DNA of 64,000 nt from Leptobrachium leishanense. Lineage: Eukaryota; Chordata; Amphibia; Anura; Megophryidae. The position numbers and the translations under genes were made by a program. Under the pieces are notes generated by a model. The model was not told the DNA's origin. It ran no database searches and saw only the letters and a list, made by a program, of their open reading frames with translations. Shown here piece after piece: positions 36,205 through 46,510 of this stretch; the stretch's first letter is position 1; every line of letters begins with the position of its first letter. The stretch spans positions 49,062,153-49,126,152 of the forward strand of contig CM019069.1 of assembly GCA_009667805.1 (NCBI GenBank). The letters are read 5' to 3'.

Positions 36205-36527
36205 ATCGTAAGAAACATTTAAATACGTAAAGGGAATCCACAAGGTAGAGGAAGGGAGTATATTTAAAAGGAAACGAAGTAGCAAAACAAGAGGACATAG
36301 TCTTAGATTAGAGGGGCAAATGTTTAAAAGTAACATCAGGAAGCATTATTTTACTGAGAGGGTGGTGGATACATGGAACAGTCTTCCAGTTGAAGTGGTA
36401 GAGGCCAAACCAGTGATTAAATTTAAGCAAGCATGGGATAGGCATAAGGCTATCCTAAACAAAAGATAAATCCAGCTTAAGTATCCATGTAATTGGGCAG
36501 ACTAGATGGGCCGAAAGGTTCTTATCT
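36205..36527 (+). pseudogene. Jockey/CR1-type LINE 3' end, copy 2, interrupted
   Basis: ACATTTAAATACGTAAAGGG to GGCATAAGGCTATCCTAAAC is a close homologue of 30201-30570 on the opposite strand, followed by the LINE 3' UTR (GGGCAGACTAGATGGGCCGA). It is cut at GAAAGGTTCTTATCT by the ORF1-only element and resumes at 38451 with the duplicated target, then GCCGACATTTTCTATGTTTC to about 38490. Confidence 0.88.
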
Positions 36528-38450
36528 TTTTTTTTTTTTTTTTTTCCCCAAATTTTGTTTTATTTGAAAGAAAGTGTCATAAGACAATCAACAGGAACAG
36601 ACTCGCAGGGCCTGCCAACAATTATGCAATAATGAGAAACAAAGGGAAAATGAAGGACAGAAAGGTGCCAGAGAGTTGCTTTGTATAAGACGGTGACCCA
36701 TAGTGGGGGAAAGGCAAAGAAAGAGAAGGGGAAAAAAAAGGGGGTTAGAAAAGAAAGGTAGGGGGGTGGAGGTGAGAAAAAACATGATGGCCATTACCGT
36801 GGCGCTCCTGGCGCGCTCTCGGAGGAGGCCATGGAGTGAACATGCCATGGAGCCTAGGGGTTCGAGGGCCAATCAGGATCAAAAAAGCCATGGTGGCACA
36901 CCACGAAACACACCAAAATAATAATAATAGAAAGGAAAGAAAAAAAAGGGGGGATGGGAGGGGGGAATGGGTCCATTGTCTTCGATAGGTCGGGCACCAA
37001 CTAAACAGAAAAAGCCGCAAATGGGGAGGGGGGAGAAAAAACAAACAGTCGACGCAGAGGGGACACAAATATCCCGTATGGGGACAGCAACCGAACGAGG
37101 TGCAGTAAGTTCCAAAGGTAGGCGGCGTTGAGGTGCCACAAAAATGACTCCCAGGGGTTAAAACATAGGCAGAATGTCATCCTGTGTCTCTATAGGGCCC
37201 CCAGCTCAGTCCGTTGCACTCGGTGTTGGAGGGGTACCAGTCTGCTGGTCCACATCAGGTTGGCCCGAAGTAACCGGGAGCAGACCCAGAGTGCAAAGAT
37301 GACCCTCCGCCTCAGTCAGCGAGGTGGCCACCAATGCACATCCATCTCGTGGGGAGAGTATAAGGGATCCAGAAGGGCCCCATTTATAGCCAATATCCTG
37401 AGCACGGAGGAGGGCTGTAATCGGCCGACACTGACACCGTGCAGCCAGCACCAGGAAGGGGATATCTTGATAGAGTGTGATGCTTGCTCCTTCGAAGGGG
37501 ACCGCAGGAACATTCCGCGCCGTCCGGAACAGCGTAGAATGCAGGGTGATGTCTCGCAGGGTGATGAGGACGTCGCGCTGCGCCTTCTCCGGGGCCGTTG
37601 CAGCCTTCCGAACACGGAAGGCCTGGAGGACAGAGTCCTGTAGGTGCTCCGACTGACCGAGAACCGCACCCAGGAATCTCTTGGTATACTGCAGCAGCTC
37701 CGGATCGGTGATAGTCTCCGGTATGTCTCGTAGCTTCACGCTGCGCCTCCTGTGCCTCGACTCCAATGCCACCACAGCCTCGTGGAGACTTCTCACCTGT
37801 GTCTGTAAAGCTCTCACCGACAAAGAGGTAGCAGCCTGTACATCCTCCATCCCCTGCGTGCGAGTCCGAAGGTCGTCCACCCGGACCTGAGTCTCCGTGA
37901 CCGCCGCACCCAGGGACTGGAAATCTGCCTGCCACAATCTCCTGGCATCCTCCAACAAGTTGCGGATATCAGCTTTAGTGGCGGGAAGCGTGTCCTCTCC
38001 CAGGTCCAGCGGTGCCACACGTGCTGCAGAGGTGGCACCAGCAGCGGTGGAGCTCCAGGCTCCGGCGCAGAGCGTATCAGCAGCCTCCACCCCACACCCC
38101 CGCCAAGCGAAAGTCTGAAGTCTGGGGTGCCGGGATCCTCACCCCTTTAGACTTCTTCCCCATGCTGAGAAGCAGTGGCTCAGTGCAGGGCAAAAAAGCG
38201 CACCAACTCCTGGCTCCCAATATGGCCGCCGGCCAAGAAAAGAACCGCTCAATGGCTCGTTCGTCTAATGCAAGTCCGGAGGGGGGGGAACAGACAGGCT
38301 CCGGAACGTCTTTACCTGTTGGCCGACGGCTGTATACCATTGCAAGGCGGGTAGCCCGATCCAGATGCACCCAAAGGCCGTAGGAAAAGTAAGATGGATC
38401 GGAGCTCCACCCCGGTACATCCGTCTTGGTCCGCCGCCGGCCACGCCCCC
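36528..38450 (-). mobile_element. ORF1-only L1-like retrotransposon, copy 2 (about 1.9 kb, complete insertion)
   Basis: It is flanked by a perfect 15-bp duplication GAAAGGTTCTTATCT (36513-36527, 38451-38465). On the minus strand it begins GGGGGCGTGGCCGGC and ends with AAATAAAACAAAATT before poly(A). Only ORF1 is present; about 680 bp of 3' UTR follows. It lies inside the LINE copy at 36205-38490. Confidence 0.88.
37206..38163 (-). pseudogene. L1 ORF1p-like protein, one frameshift near the N-terminus
   Basis: The conserved start MGKKSKGVRIPAPQTSDFRL is at 38163; the frame then shifts near 38080-38095 into a 294-codon open frame. That frame has a Leu-rich coiled coil (residues about 40-112), an RRM-like opening RRRSVKLRDIPETITDPEL (about 115-133) and a C-terminal domain with IGYKWGPSGSLILS (about 243-256). 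The total span is about 319 codons, the same as copy 1, though the proteins are clearly diverged. Confidence 0.88.
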
Positions 38451-38491
38451 GAAAGGTTCTTATCTGCCGACATTTTCTATGTTTCTAATGT

Positions 38492-38867
38492 TGCAATCCA
38501 ATCAACACATAGACAAACACCTAACAAGTCGGTTGTATGCTAGCAGTGTGATACAACGGGACTTGGGTGCCGTTTGGCCAAGTGTCGATTTCCGGCCCAG
38601 GCCTGTGTATTAGGCGGCCTGAGTTTATAGGTTTATTCAGTGGGCAGAACGATGTGATGAATCTACAAAAAGTAGGTCCAAGACCATGAACACTAAACAA
38701 GACAGAATACCTTTTTATTCGGATCCAGTCACCACTTGAAGGAGGTGGTTTGGATCATGCCATCAATGCAACTGAACATTATCTCAATTGAAGAATCTAA
38801 TTTTGGAATTGCCAGGTGATTGCGGGATGTGTAACAGGTCTGGAATTAGTATATTGCAGAGGGTGTT
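38492..38867. other. Intron sequence
   Basis: Nothing recognised between the LINE remnant and the solo LTR. Confidence 0.5.
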
Positions 38868-39035
38868 TGTCATGGTCCGTACCCCCAGACCCTCTGGCGC
38901 CCCTTCTGGTTGATATTGGACATTCTTGTCTGGACGTTTAGTGTCTCTGGCACCACCACTGGGCTCTATTGACATTTCTTGGATTCCAAGCCTGATCAGT
39001 ACCTGGACTCCATTGGTTCACCCTGGACCATTTTG

Positions 39036-39042
39036 TATAAAT
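39036..39042 (+). promoter_or_regulatory. TATA box of the solo LTR
   Basis: TATAAAT lies in the first quarter of the LTR, upstream of CTTAGTAGGGTGCGGTCTC, where transcription of the former element would start. Confidence 0.6.
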
Positions 39043-39114
39043 CGAGACCACTCCCTTAGTAGGGTGCGGTCTCATTCATCCTGAATCATCCAGTCAGTTC
39101 AGTTCGTCTGTCTT

Positions 39115-39478
39115 CAAGCTCATGTCTGGTTTGCCTTGGTCTAGATTAATCCTGTTCAGTCTGTCTTCAAGCTCATGTCTGGTTTTACCCTGGTCTAGAT
39201 TAATCCTGTTAAGCCTGTCTACCTGTTCATTCTGTTTACAGGTTCATGTCTGGTTTGTCCTGGTCTAGATTCATCTTGAATCAGTCATTCAGCTCATGTC
39301 TGGTTTGCCTTGCTCTAGATTTATCCTGCCCAGTTCTGTCTGTCGTTCTACAAGCTCATTGTCTGGTTTGCCCTGGTCTAGGTCAGTCCTGTTTTTCTTG
39401 CCTTCTTGTAGTATCATGTTTGGTTCTGCTTCCCATGTTTGGTTCTGCTTCCCATGTTTGGTTCTGCTCCCCATGTTT
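39115..39478. repeat. Minisatellites within the solo LTR
   Basis: About five degenerate copies of a 60-bp unit (CAAGCTCATGTCTGGTTTGC, CTTGGTCTAGATTAATCCTG) are followed by three to four copies of a 19-bp unit TTTGGTTCTGCTTCCCATG. Confidence 0.88.
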
Positions 39479-39709
39479 AGTTGCCTATTTGTTTATATCT
39501 GGTTTTCTTTGTTTCTTGCCTTGAGGTTAAAGGCACTGTTCATTGAATTTATGTTCTGTATTCCCTGCTCTTGGTTTAAGTTCTTGGTTCCTAGAATAAA
39601 TAATATATATTTATTTTTCTAGTTCAGGCTCATGGTCTATTTTCACTGCTCATTAGGCTCACACCCCTCTCTGTTAGGTCAGGTTCCCGACACCCATCGT
39701 TACAGTGTT

Positions 39710-40346
39710 ATGCAATAGATCAGGTAGACCAAAATAGATCCCATCTGCCATTTCCATAACTTATTTCTACATATAAAGATTGTGGGAGATTCAAGGAGCC
39801 CCAAGGACTTTCCACAATAGGCTCCAACAGCCGTGCTGATACTTGTAGGCCTTCGGCAAAGCTCTGTACTGAAGTTTTCATTATCCATTCTGGTTGATTT
39901 ACCTTGTGTTTCCAGTCTATGCATTTCACTCCACTGGCAGCATCAGACCCTTTTTGTGTTATTTTCTCACTGCCAGTTTTTGAAAATGAGGGTCTGCAAG
40001 TCTCAAATTTCTCAGGTATCCATAGAGAATTACCTGATATTTACTTTATAAAACATTATTGTAAAAAAAATAATTAAACTTTTATTGTTTTCAGTTTCTT
40101 TTTTTTAATCTCTATCCCTTTTGCTTCAAGAGAACAAAAACCCTCAATATTTTATCATCATTAAATGTAGAAATAAACAACCTTCGAACGTAAACTGGTC
40201 ATGTGATCAGATCACCTAGTGAAGTATTACATATGGTTCAATGAATCCACTTAATAAATTGGTCACTTTGGTTGATACATTTTATGTCTGATCATAGATT
40301 GTGCAGCGAGAAAAGATTAAGGAATTCGATTGACAGTAACAGTCTA
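39710..40346. other. Intron sequence
   Basis: Nothing recognised. Confidence 0.5.
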
Positions 40347-40530
40347 CAGCATTGCATCCCAGTCCAGCCCTCAGGTCCCTCTAACAGGCCAGGTTTGCCA
40401 GATATGTGAAGCACAGCACAGGTGATATGATTTGCTGCCCAGTGATTGCAGGATTCAGTCTGCATTTTCTCAAGTTAATCCTTAAAATCTGGCCTGTTTG
40501 TGGGTCCTGAGGACAGGGTTGGGAAACACT
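40347..40530. mobile_element. hAT-type MITE (CCCAACCCTGGTCCTCA family), copy 3
   Basis: Starts CAGCATTGCATCCCAGTCCA, ends GACAGGGTTGGGAAACACT; the interior CAGGCCAGGTTTGCCAGATA and AGTGATTGCAGGATTCAGTC matches copy 2. AGTCTA occurs directly on both sides. Confidence 0.8.
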
Positions 40531-40600
40531 AGTCTATATGCCTTTAGTTTGCCATTACTACATTATGCCAGTAAGGAAAAACTTGATAAACACACACTTT

Positions 40601-41688
40601 GGGCACTATCGCGTTGCCCCAAGCTAAAACTGGAACGCCAAGGGGAAAAATTAGCACTCACTAATTTCCCCTTTGCGTCCCGGTTTCCCCAGCAGATCGT
40701 GGGGTGGGCGCTGAGTCAGGCAGCCTGCCCCTTAGGCTAGGGTCAGACTAACGCATTTTTCACGTTGTCCGTGAAAATGTGCGTTCGAAGAATGGACGTA
40801 TTTTTTCACGGAATACGCAATAGCGGTCATACGATGCGCAGTTTCATCCGTGATTTTGTACGGATCATCAATAAAACACTTCTTGCATCTGGACGTTATG
40901 TTGGCCGGACATTAGCAGCGTCTGATGTCTCCAATTCACGCAAACACGCCGCTAGCGGACGCAGCGCACTCTGTACGTCAGTACTAGTGGTTTAACGTTC
41001 TCGAAAAAATGCGTTCATTTTCCACTTGCGTTGCGCAGCCGGACTTTTGTGCGACCGTACTTCGTATATTGGCCGTCATTGCCTGGCACTTGCTGCTAGT
41101 GCGGCCGTGATTAAGTGCGCCTGCACGCGCGTTCGCACTGCCTCAGTCTGACCCTAGCCTTAGCTATCGCTAGGCTCGCGGATGCTGGGGGCAACTCTGC
41201 AATGCCGTCCCCAGCATCCCCTCCATGGCGTCCATAGGACTCCATGGAGGATCGTGCTGCCTGGTCACATGACATTCTGGTCAGCAGAGTGATCGCGGAG
41301 GGAGACAGGGGACTTTCTTCCAGTCTCCCAGCATCCAGAAGCAGCGGATCGGGCTGCCGTTCTTGTTGCGGGATAAGAGGTGAGTATGTGATTTTTTGGG
41401 GCATTTTGAGCTGCATGTAATGGATTCTGCAGCAGCGCAATCCGTTACCCACACCTTTGAACTGGTGGTAACATTTTCGTTAGCGCCAGCTCTTAGTAAC
41501 TAGTGTTAGGACCAAGTGATCGAAAAGCTAGTTAATCTGTGCTTGCACTTTGCGCTCCCCATGTTACTTATAGGGAGCGCCAAGTACAGTAAACTTGCGC
41601 TACGAATCGCAAATTAACGAGTGCTAACGGGTTTTTAACCTGTTAGCGATTCAATGGTGATCTGGCCGCAGTGCTATGACCTCCTTTA
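40601..41688. mobile_element. Dispersed non-coding element (GGGCACTTTCGC family), copy 2, split
   Basis: GGGCACTATCGCGTTGCCCC, TTTCCCCTTTGCGTCCCGG and GCAATGCCGTCCCCAGCATC match 12083-12760. The copy is interrupted at CCCCTTA by the Harbinger-like MITE and resumes TTAGCTATCGCTAGG. Confidence 0.75.
40735..41159. mobile_element. PIF/Harbinger-like MITE, copy 2 (425 bp)
   Basis: It has a perfect TTA duplication (40732-40734, 41160-41162), termini GGCTAGGGTCAGACTAACGC and GTCTGACCCTAGCC, and the same length as 5732-6156 with only scattered substitutions and no indels I could see. Confidence 0.92.
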
Positions 41689-42500
41689 ACCTCCCTGGCG
41701 GTCTAATTTTTGTGAAAAACCGCATCTAAAAGCGGTCTATTTTTTTTGTTTCAAACAAGACAGAGTAAGACGCACGTGAGACTGTGAGCGACTGTTACCA
41801 GGCCGGAGAGCAGGCACTGCCTTGCCGATGCTGGGGATCGATATAGTGACTTGCCAGAGACCTAGTAATCCACCACTGAGAGGTTTTGCACAGACACTGA
41901 GTTCCAGATTGGACCCAGAGTAAGGAGACCTCGATGATCCACTGGGAGTGCAGGCGGTAGGCCGTAGATCTGGTTGTAGAAGACGGACAAGCAGGAGAAG
42001 CGGATCCGGTGGCACAGGGTCCCAGTATAATCCAGCGGAGAGAGGTCCTTGATCGGGCAGCGGAACAGATTGTCTGGCGGATGGGTGAGAGGCCTTCCAG
42101 GCCACAGTCAAAGTTTAACGAAGCACGCTGTAGTATTGCTTAAATCTACAGGGCCCCAACGTGACTAGTCGAAGATTTATTAAATCCATTCACTGGCCAG
42201 TCGAATATAGTACCCGGGTACCTGAGCTCACACACACACACTTTTTGGGACATAACCTGCACGGGACTTACACTCCAGAGACGAAGGGGTTAAACTTTTT
42301 CTTTTACTGCTGCGCGTTTCTCGCATTACGAAATCCTGTTTTCTATATACCGTGCTTACATAATATATGCCGCTTTATTGAGACCAGTAAAGTATATAAT
42401 TTATAAAATCCACAACAGTGCTGGTGTATATTTATTTCCTAGTGCGGAGAGACTAACCCGAGGTTAAATTCAGCGGCTCCTCCGGGAGTGAGCGCTACAT
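41689..42500. other. Unresolved repeat-like block with a piggyBac-type end
   Basis: TTTAACCTCCCTGGCGGTCT is a terminus I know from piggyBac-like MITEs of frogs (TTAA target). Its partner end is not in the window. The following sequence to CGGGAGTGAGCGCTACA looks repeat-derived (possibly an LTR on the minus strand), but no paired end or duplication was found. Confidence 0.45.
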
Positions 42501-43624
42501 ATGCTTTCGGTGTCTTTTATTGGATGTCTATTATGGAAGCCATAGTATGCAGGTGTGTTCCTTTCTAATGGAGACATATAGGACACTTGGCTAGAGTCTG
42601 TAACTGTGTAAATCCTTTCATCCCGATATCATGAAGGAACAAACACTTACAATTCATCTCAAAAGCTCCTTCCATTGAAAAACGTAGAGCAATACTACCA
42701 TGCGTTACATTGTTACAAACAAGAACTTATTGTGTCTAGCGCTGTAGCTTTAACTGTATATATTAATTTTTTACGCCTGTGGAAAACGTAACTAATCACA
42801 GATTTTATGCCTGAAAACAAGAGGAGATAAAGATATATTTAAGAAGAAAAAAAATAATTCATAATAAACCGAATTATCGCTGATTGCAACTCATTATATT
42901 AAGCAACCTGTTTTTCTCGTGTCACAGAGGTGAGTCAACAGCTCCTACTGCAGTTCTGCAGCGACGACCTTTCACACGTGCTGATGAAGCCTATTCAAAA
43001 CCCTATGCCCTGCATTCATTTGCAACGTTATATTTCTGAATTGTTTTGATCACGAGTGTGTTTTTGAAAGATTATTTTTTTTCTTCCTATTTCGCTCATC
43101 GCATTTAATGTAGCCGACCGAAACCTGCGAGGATTAATATATTGCAATTAGTCGCCATTATATAAAAGTTATAATTAGCATTTCTTTAATAAATACAATT
43201 ACATTTGCAAACTGTATTTAAAAAAAAAAAAAAAAAAATCTTCAAACGATAAGTTATATGCAGAGAAAATAGATTATACATTCATCCACATCCCTCAAGG
43301 TGGTTAAAAGAATTTAAAAAAAATCTATATGTGCATTGCAATCTGTAAGTTTTAATATAATATATATTTTATACTGTTTTATAAATATATTTTTTATAAT
43401 ATGATCATATAGTGCTCTATGGGGCCTTTCTTTGCATATTATTTGCAGACAAGGGTCTTCAAATCTTAAGAATTGGCTTGAGATATTTTATTTATATGGA
43501 AAATTGAATTTTTATTATATTCTTTCTACAAGTAGTAAATATTTTATAGGTGCACTATATATTTTAAGTAAATTCATATAACGTGTAAATTTCACATTTT
43601 ATTTGTTTAATCTTTATATCATAC
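42501..43624. other. Intron sequence, AT-rich
   Basis: No exon or element was seen. A poly-A run lies at about 43222-43239. Confidence 0.5.
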
Positions 43625-43748
43625 CTGAAGCCAACATATCATTGATTAAGACCAGAAACCTCTCATCTGGGATCTGGGCATCCGTGTGCAGAAACACTGT
43701 CCCGATATTCTTCACTCCCACTTTGAAGTATAGTGTGGCTATATCGCT
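43625..43748 (-). CDS. DNAH9/11: Dynein heavy chain exon b: AAA4 core
   Basis: This 124-nt exon reads [20 protein letters not shown], then a segment containing [20 protein letters not shown]; the last base starts a Gly codon finished by the next exon. The VFLHTDAQ region is the AAA4 Walker-B-side strand that dynein heavy chains conserve. The acceptor is TTAAAG and the donor GTATGA. The first residue is Ser where many paralogues have Ile or Val, so the exact acceptor is slightly less sure than the rest. Confidence 0.92.
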
Positions 43749-43976
43749 CTTTAACAAAAAAAATAAAAGTTGAAAAACATAAAACATTCATTAAGTTTAT
43801 TTTAAACGTTAAATCACCTTGTTGGGATAAGTTTCCAATGCACAAGTGTGATTTAAAGTGCGTAATATCGCGCAGAATTTTCAAAACCAAGACTGTTCTA
43901 GTGGTGTTATTGAAGTGTCTGTCAGGTCACGGATAAGACGTTTGTTAGGATAAGCTGATCGTAACAAAATATATCC

Positions 43977-44143
43977 GGTCTATTCACTAAAGGGTGAAAC
44001 TGGCGAATTGACAGGAGAAGAGAACAATCTAGATCAAATAGCAGATTTGGGATTAATGGGAGAATTTTTTCTGATTTGTCTATTTTGACCTGGATTTTTC
44101 ACTTCTCCTGCCAATCCAAAATTTCGCCTTTATTCAACAGACC
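43977..44143. mobile_element. MITE, TTCACTAAAGGGTGAAAC family, second copy (167 bp)
   Basis: GGTCTATTCACTAAAGGGTG and the inverted right end GGTCTGTTGAATAAAGGCGA with GGCAGGAGAAG. It is the same family as 1745-2272 but without the internal insertion, which shows the basic unit. Confidence 0.85.
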
Positions 44144-44938
44144 TTCATGTCTTTCGCTAAAAAATTTGAGAATAGAAAAACGTTACTAACCACCAGGAAT
44201 CTACAATCATGACAACACGGTCCCACTCAAAAGACACCACCAGCGAATGCAAAGACACCTAACAATATGGATGTGTCTACCTCACAAAATACCTGTTCTT
44301 CTCATAGATTGTAAATTCTTTTGGGAATAGGGACTGTCGGATTATAATTCCATAAGAAATTTATACGAGACACAAATATCAATCGTTTATATTTCCTAGA
44401 AATTCTCCTAAATTCTTTTGTTTAAAGTCTGTGTTTTGCTTTGAAGAATACACGAATCAATCGGATAAAAATATTTATATTTATTACGTATACAATTTTT
44501 TTTTTCAAATCTCATATCATAAACAAAGATTTATAAATAACCACAACATCCATCAGCACATAGACACTAGCTTCTCAATATATGTATCTCCTGTTAGTAA
44601 CTGCATATATGATTAATATCATTTACCTTATCAGTTAGTAACTATACACAAATGGTTAATAAACATTTCTGCTTAACGAAAACAATTAACATGTATTTCC
44701 CAGCAAACCAATGTTTAACAAGCTAGATCTTGTAGAGATATATGTATCTCTCTATGCTACATGGATCAACAAAAGATGAGCTATCACTTATTCTATTTCT
44801 AGAATGATAAGTAATAAAAACTTATTTAGTGAATCCTCCCCTAATATCGAGAATTAAGCTTCTAATCTTCTGCTTCTTATGTTGCAGTTATATAATTCCT
44901 TGCTTATTAATTTCAATCACAGTAATTCCCAAATTCAA

Positions 44939-44977
<39 letters not shown>

Positions 44978-45384
44978 TTGTATTTCACTTGGCAACAATT
45001 ACTTTAGGATAAATCCTTATATCAGATTCTTCTTCATATCTCTATCTGCAGATTTAGAAACATTTTGAAGACTCTGGATCTAACAGTAATCTGAGATATC
45101 TCAGTCTATCTGTTGCAAGAAATACTCCATATATATATAATTACATTATTTGCTTTCATACATTACCTGTCCAAGAGTTACAGCAGCAATATTCTTTGAT
45201 TGTTTTGGAATATGTGAAAATTATCAATGTCAGATAATCAATGCATGTGAGTTAGAGATGTGGACCTGATTAAGTGATATGAAATATGGTGTTGGAATGA
45301 TCTGCAATCTGAATCGTGTCTTGGGATGGTCTGAAGTGCCTTGTAACAAACAGTACAGCTCCAATTATAGTCAATTTGACTTCA
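44144..45384. other. AT-rich intron
   Basis: It includes a TA microsatellite at about 44940-44975. No gene or element end was recognised. Confidence 0.5.
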
Positions 45385-45389
45385 CTGAC

Positions 45390-46510
45390 TATGACGGAAT
45401 GGGGATGTTGTTCCGCCTGCGGGTGTGCTCTATCTGCGTGACCCCGTCGCTTACCGCTGGCCCGACTACCGAGTGGCGCACACTCGGCGTCTCGTGCGGC
45501 CTGGCGTGACCCTAGGGTAGGGTTAGCGGGCGGTGGAGGGGACCCCTGCCTAGAACCAGTCCGACCACTGAGCCGCGCAGCACTCAGCGTCCCGAGCAAC
45601 TGGTTCCCTGACCTTGCGGGTGTGGGACGCCTGTGGGAATCGGCCCTAGCAGCCGCGGAGAAAGATTCGGATCTTATGGGGAAACGTTTCGGATCTTATG
45701 CGGGAAACGTTTCCGATCCGGGGCGGGTGTCTCTTCGGATCTTGGGCGGTGGAGGTTTCGAGTCGGGAAGGGATGGCGGGTCGGATCGGAACTGGAAGGC
45801 TTCGGATCGGTATGGGAGGGAGTTTCGGATATGGCGGGACCAGTGGAGAGTTCGGGTCTTACCGCAATGCCGAAGCGCGGTTCCCGGCTGGGCCGTTCGG
45901 TTCGGATCTCCGTCTTCCTGAAACCGAATCTTCCTGAGCAGCGCCTCTGCCCTGATACTCGATGCAGGGTCAGAGCGCTCGATTCGGATCGTATCCGAGT
46001 GGGCACCGTACTCTGAGGCCGCGGGGACACTCAGATACGAAAATACGGTGGAGAATAAAGTCACACCAGTCAAAGCTGAATGCACTGCAGAATCTGCCTT
46101 TATTGTTTACAGTCCAAGCATTTATTACCTCTGCACACAATTAGAATACAATGGGACTCCTTGCCCGCCCTCCCAGGACCCATTGGCCCTTGGCCTTCAG
46201 GGAGTCGCCAATTCGGACCGGATGGTCCGAATCGGCCATTTTACGATTCGAACCGGATGGTTCGAATCGGCCATTTTCCGAAACGAGAATTCCAACTGCG
46301 CCACAAGGATCGGAAAATGGCGGCGAGCAAGGCAAACAAAGGGAAAATACATTACACCATAAACCAACGGGGAACACTTTATTAACACCACACAATGTCA
46401 CATCTAAATAAAATACTGGTAAACGGGGTGCGTGCCACCACACCCAAGTGTCCATGTCCCCACTGTCACTGCACCGCCCCTGGCTGAGGGTGCTGGGCCA
46501 TCCCGTGACA
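45390..46510 (-). repeat. 3' LTR of the Gmr1-like element
   Basis: 1,121 bp, from TATGACGGAATGG to CCCGTGACA on plus, i.e. TGTCAC...TCATA in the element's sense. ORFs inside it are duplicated in the other LTR and are not genes. Confidence 0.94.

Larger units (their letters stand above)
38868..39704 (+). mobile_element. Solo LTR (837 bp)
   Basis: It begins TGTCATGGTCCGTACCCCC and ends CACCCATCGTTACA, with a perfect 5-bp duplication GTGTT on both sides (38863-38867, 39705-39709). A TATA box TATAAAT sits at 39036-39042 and an AATAAA at 39595-39600, which gives plus orientation and a U3-R-U5 layout. The interior holds a minisatellite. No internal coding region is next to it, so it is the product of LTR-LTR recombination. 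It is unrelated to the LTRs at 45390 and 51189. Confidence 0.88.

Noticed and set aside
41737..42111. 124-codon Leu/Pro/Ser-rich minus-strand frame
   Set aside because: No family recognised, repeat-like GC-rich surroundings, no splice or promoter context.
45633..46016. 127-codon Ser/Arg-rich frame, identical at 51432-51815
   Set aside because: Lies within the LTRs; the identity reflects LTR duplication, and other frames over the same bases are similarly open.
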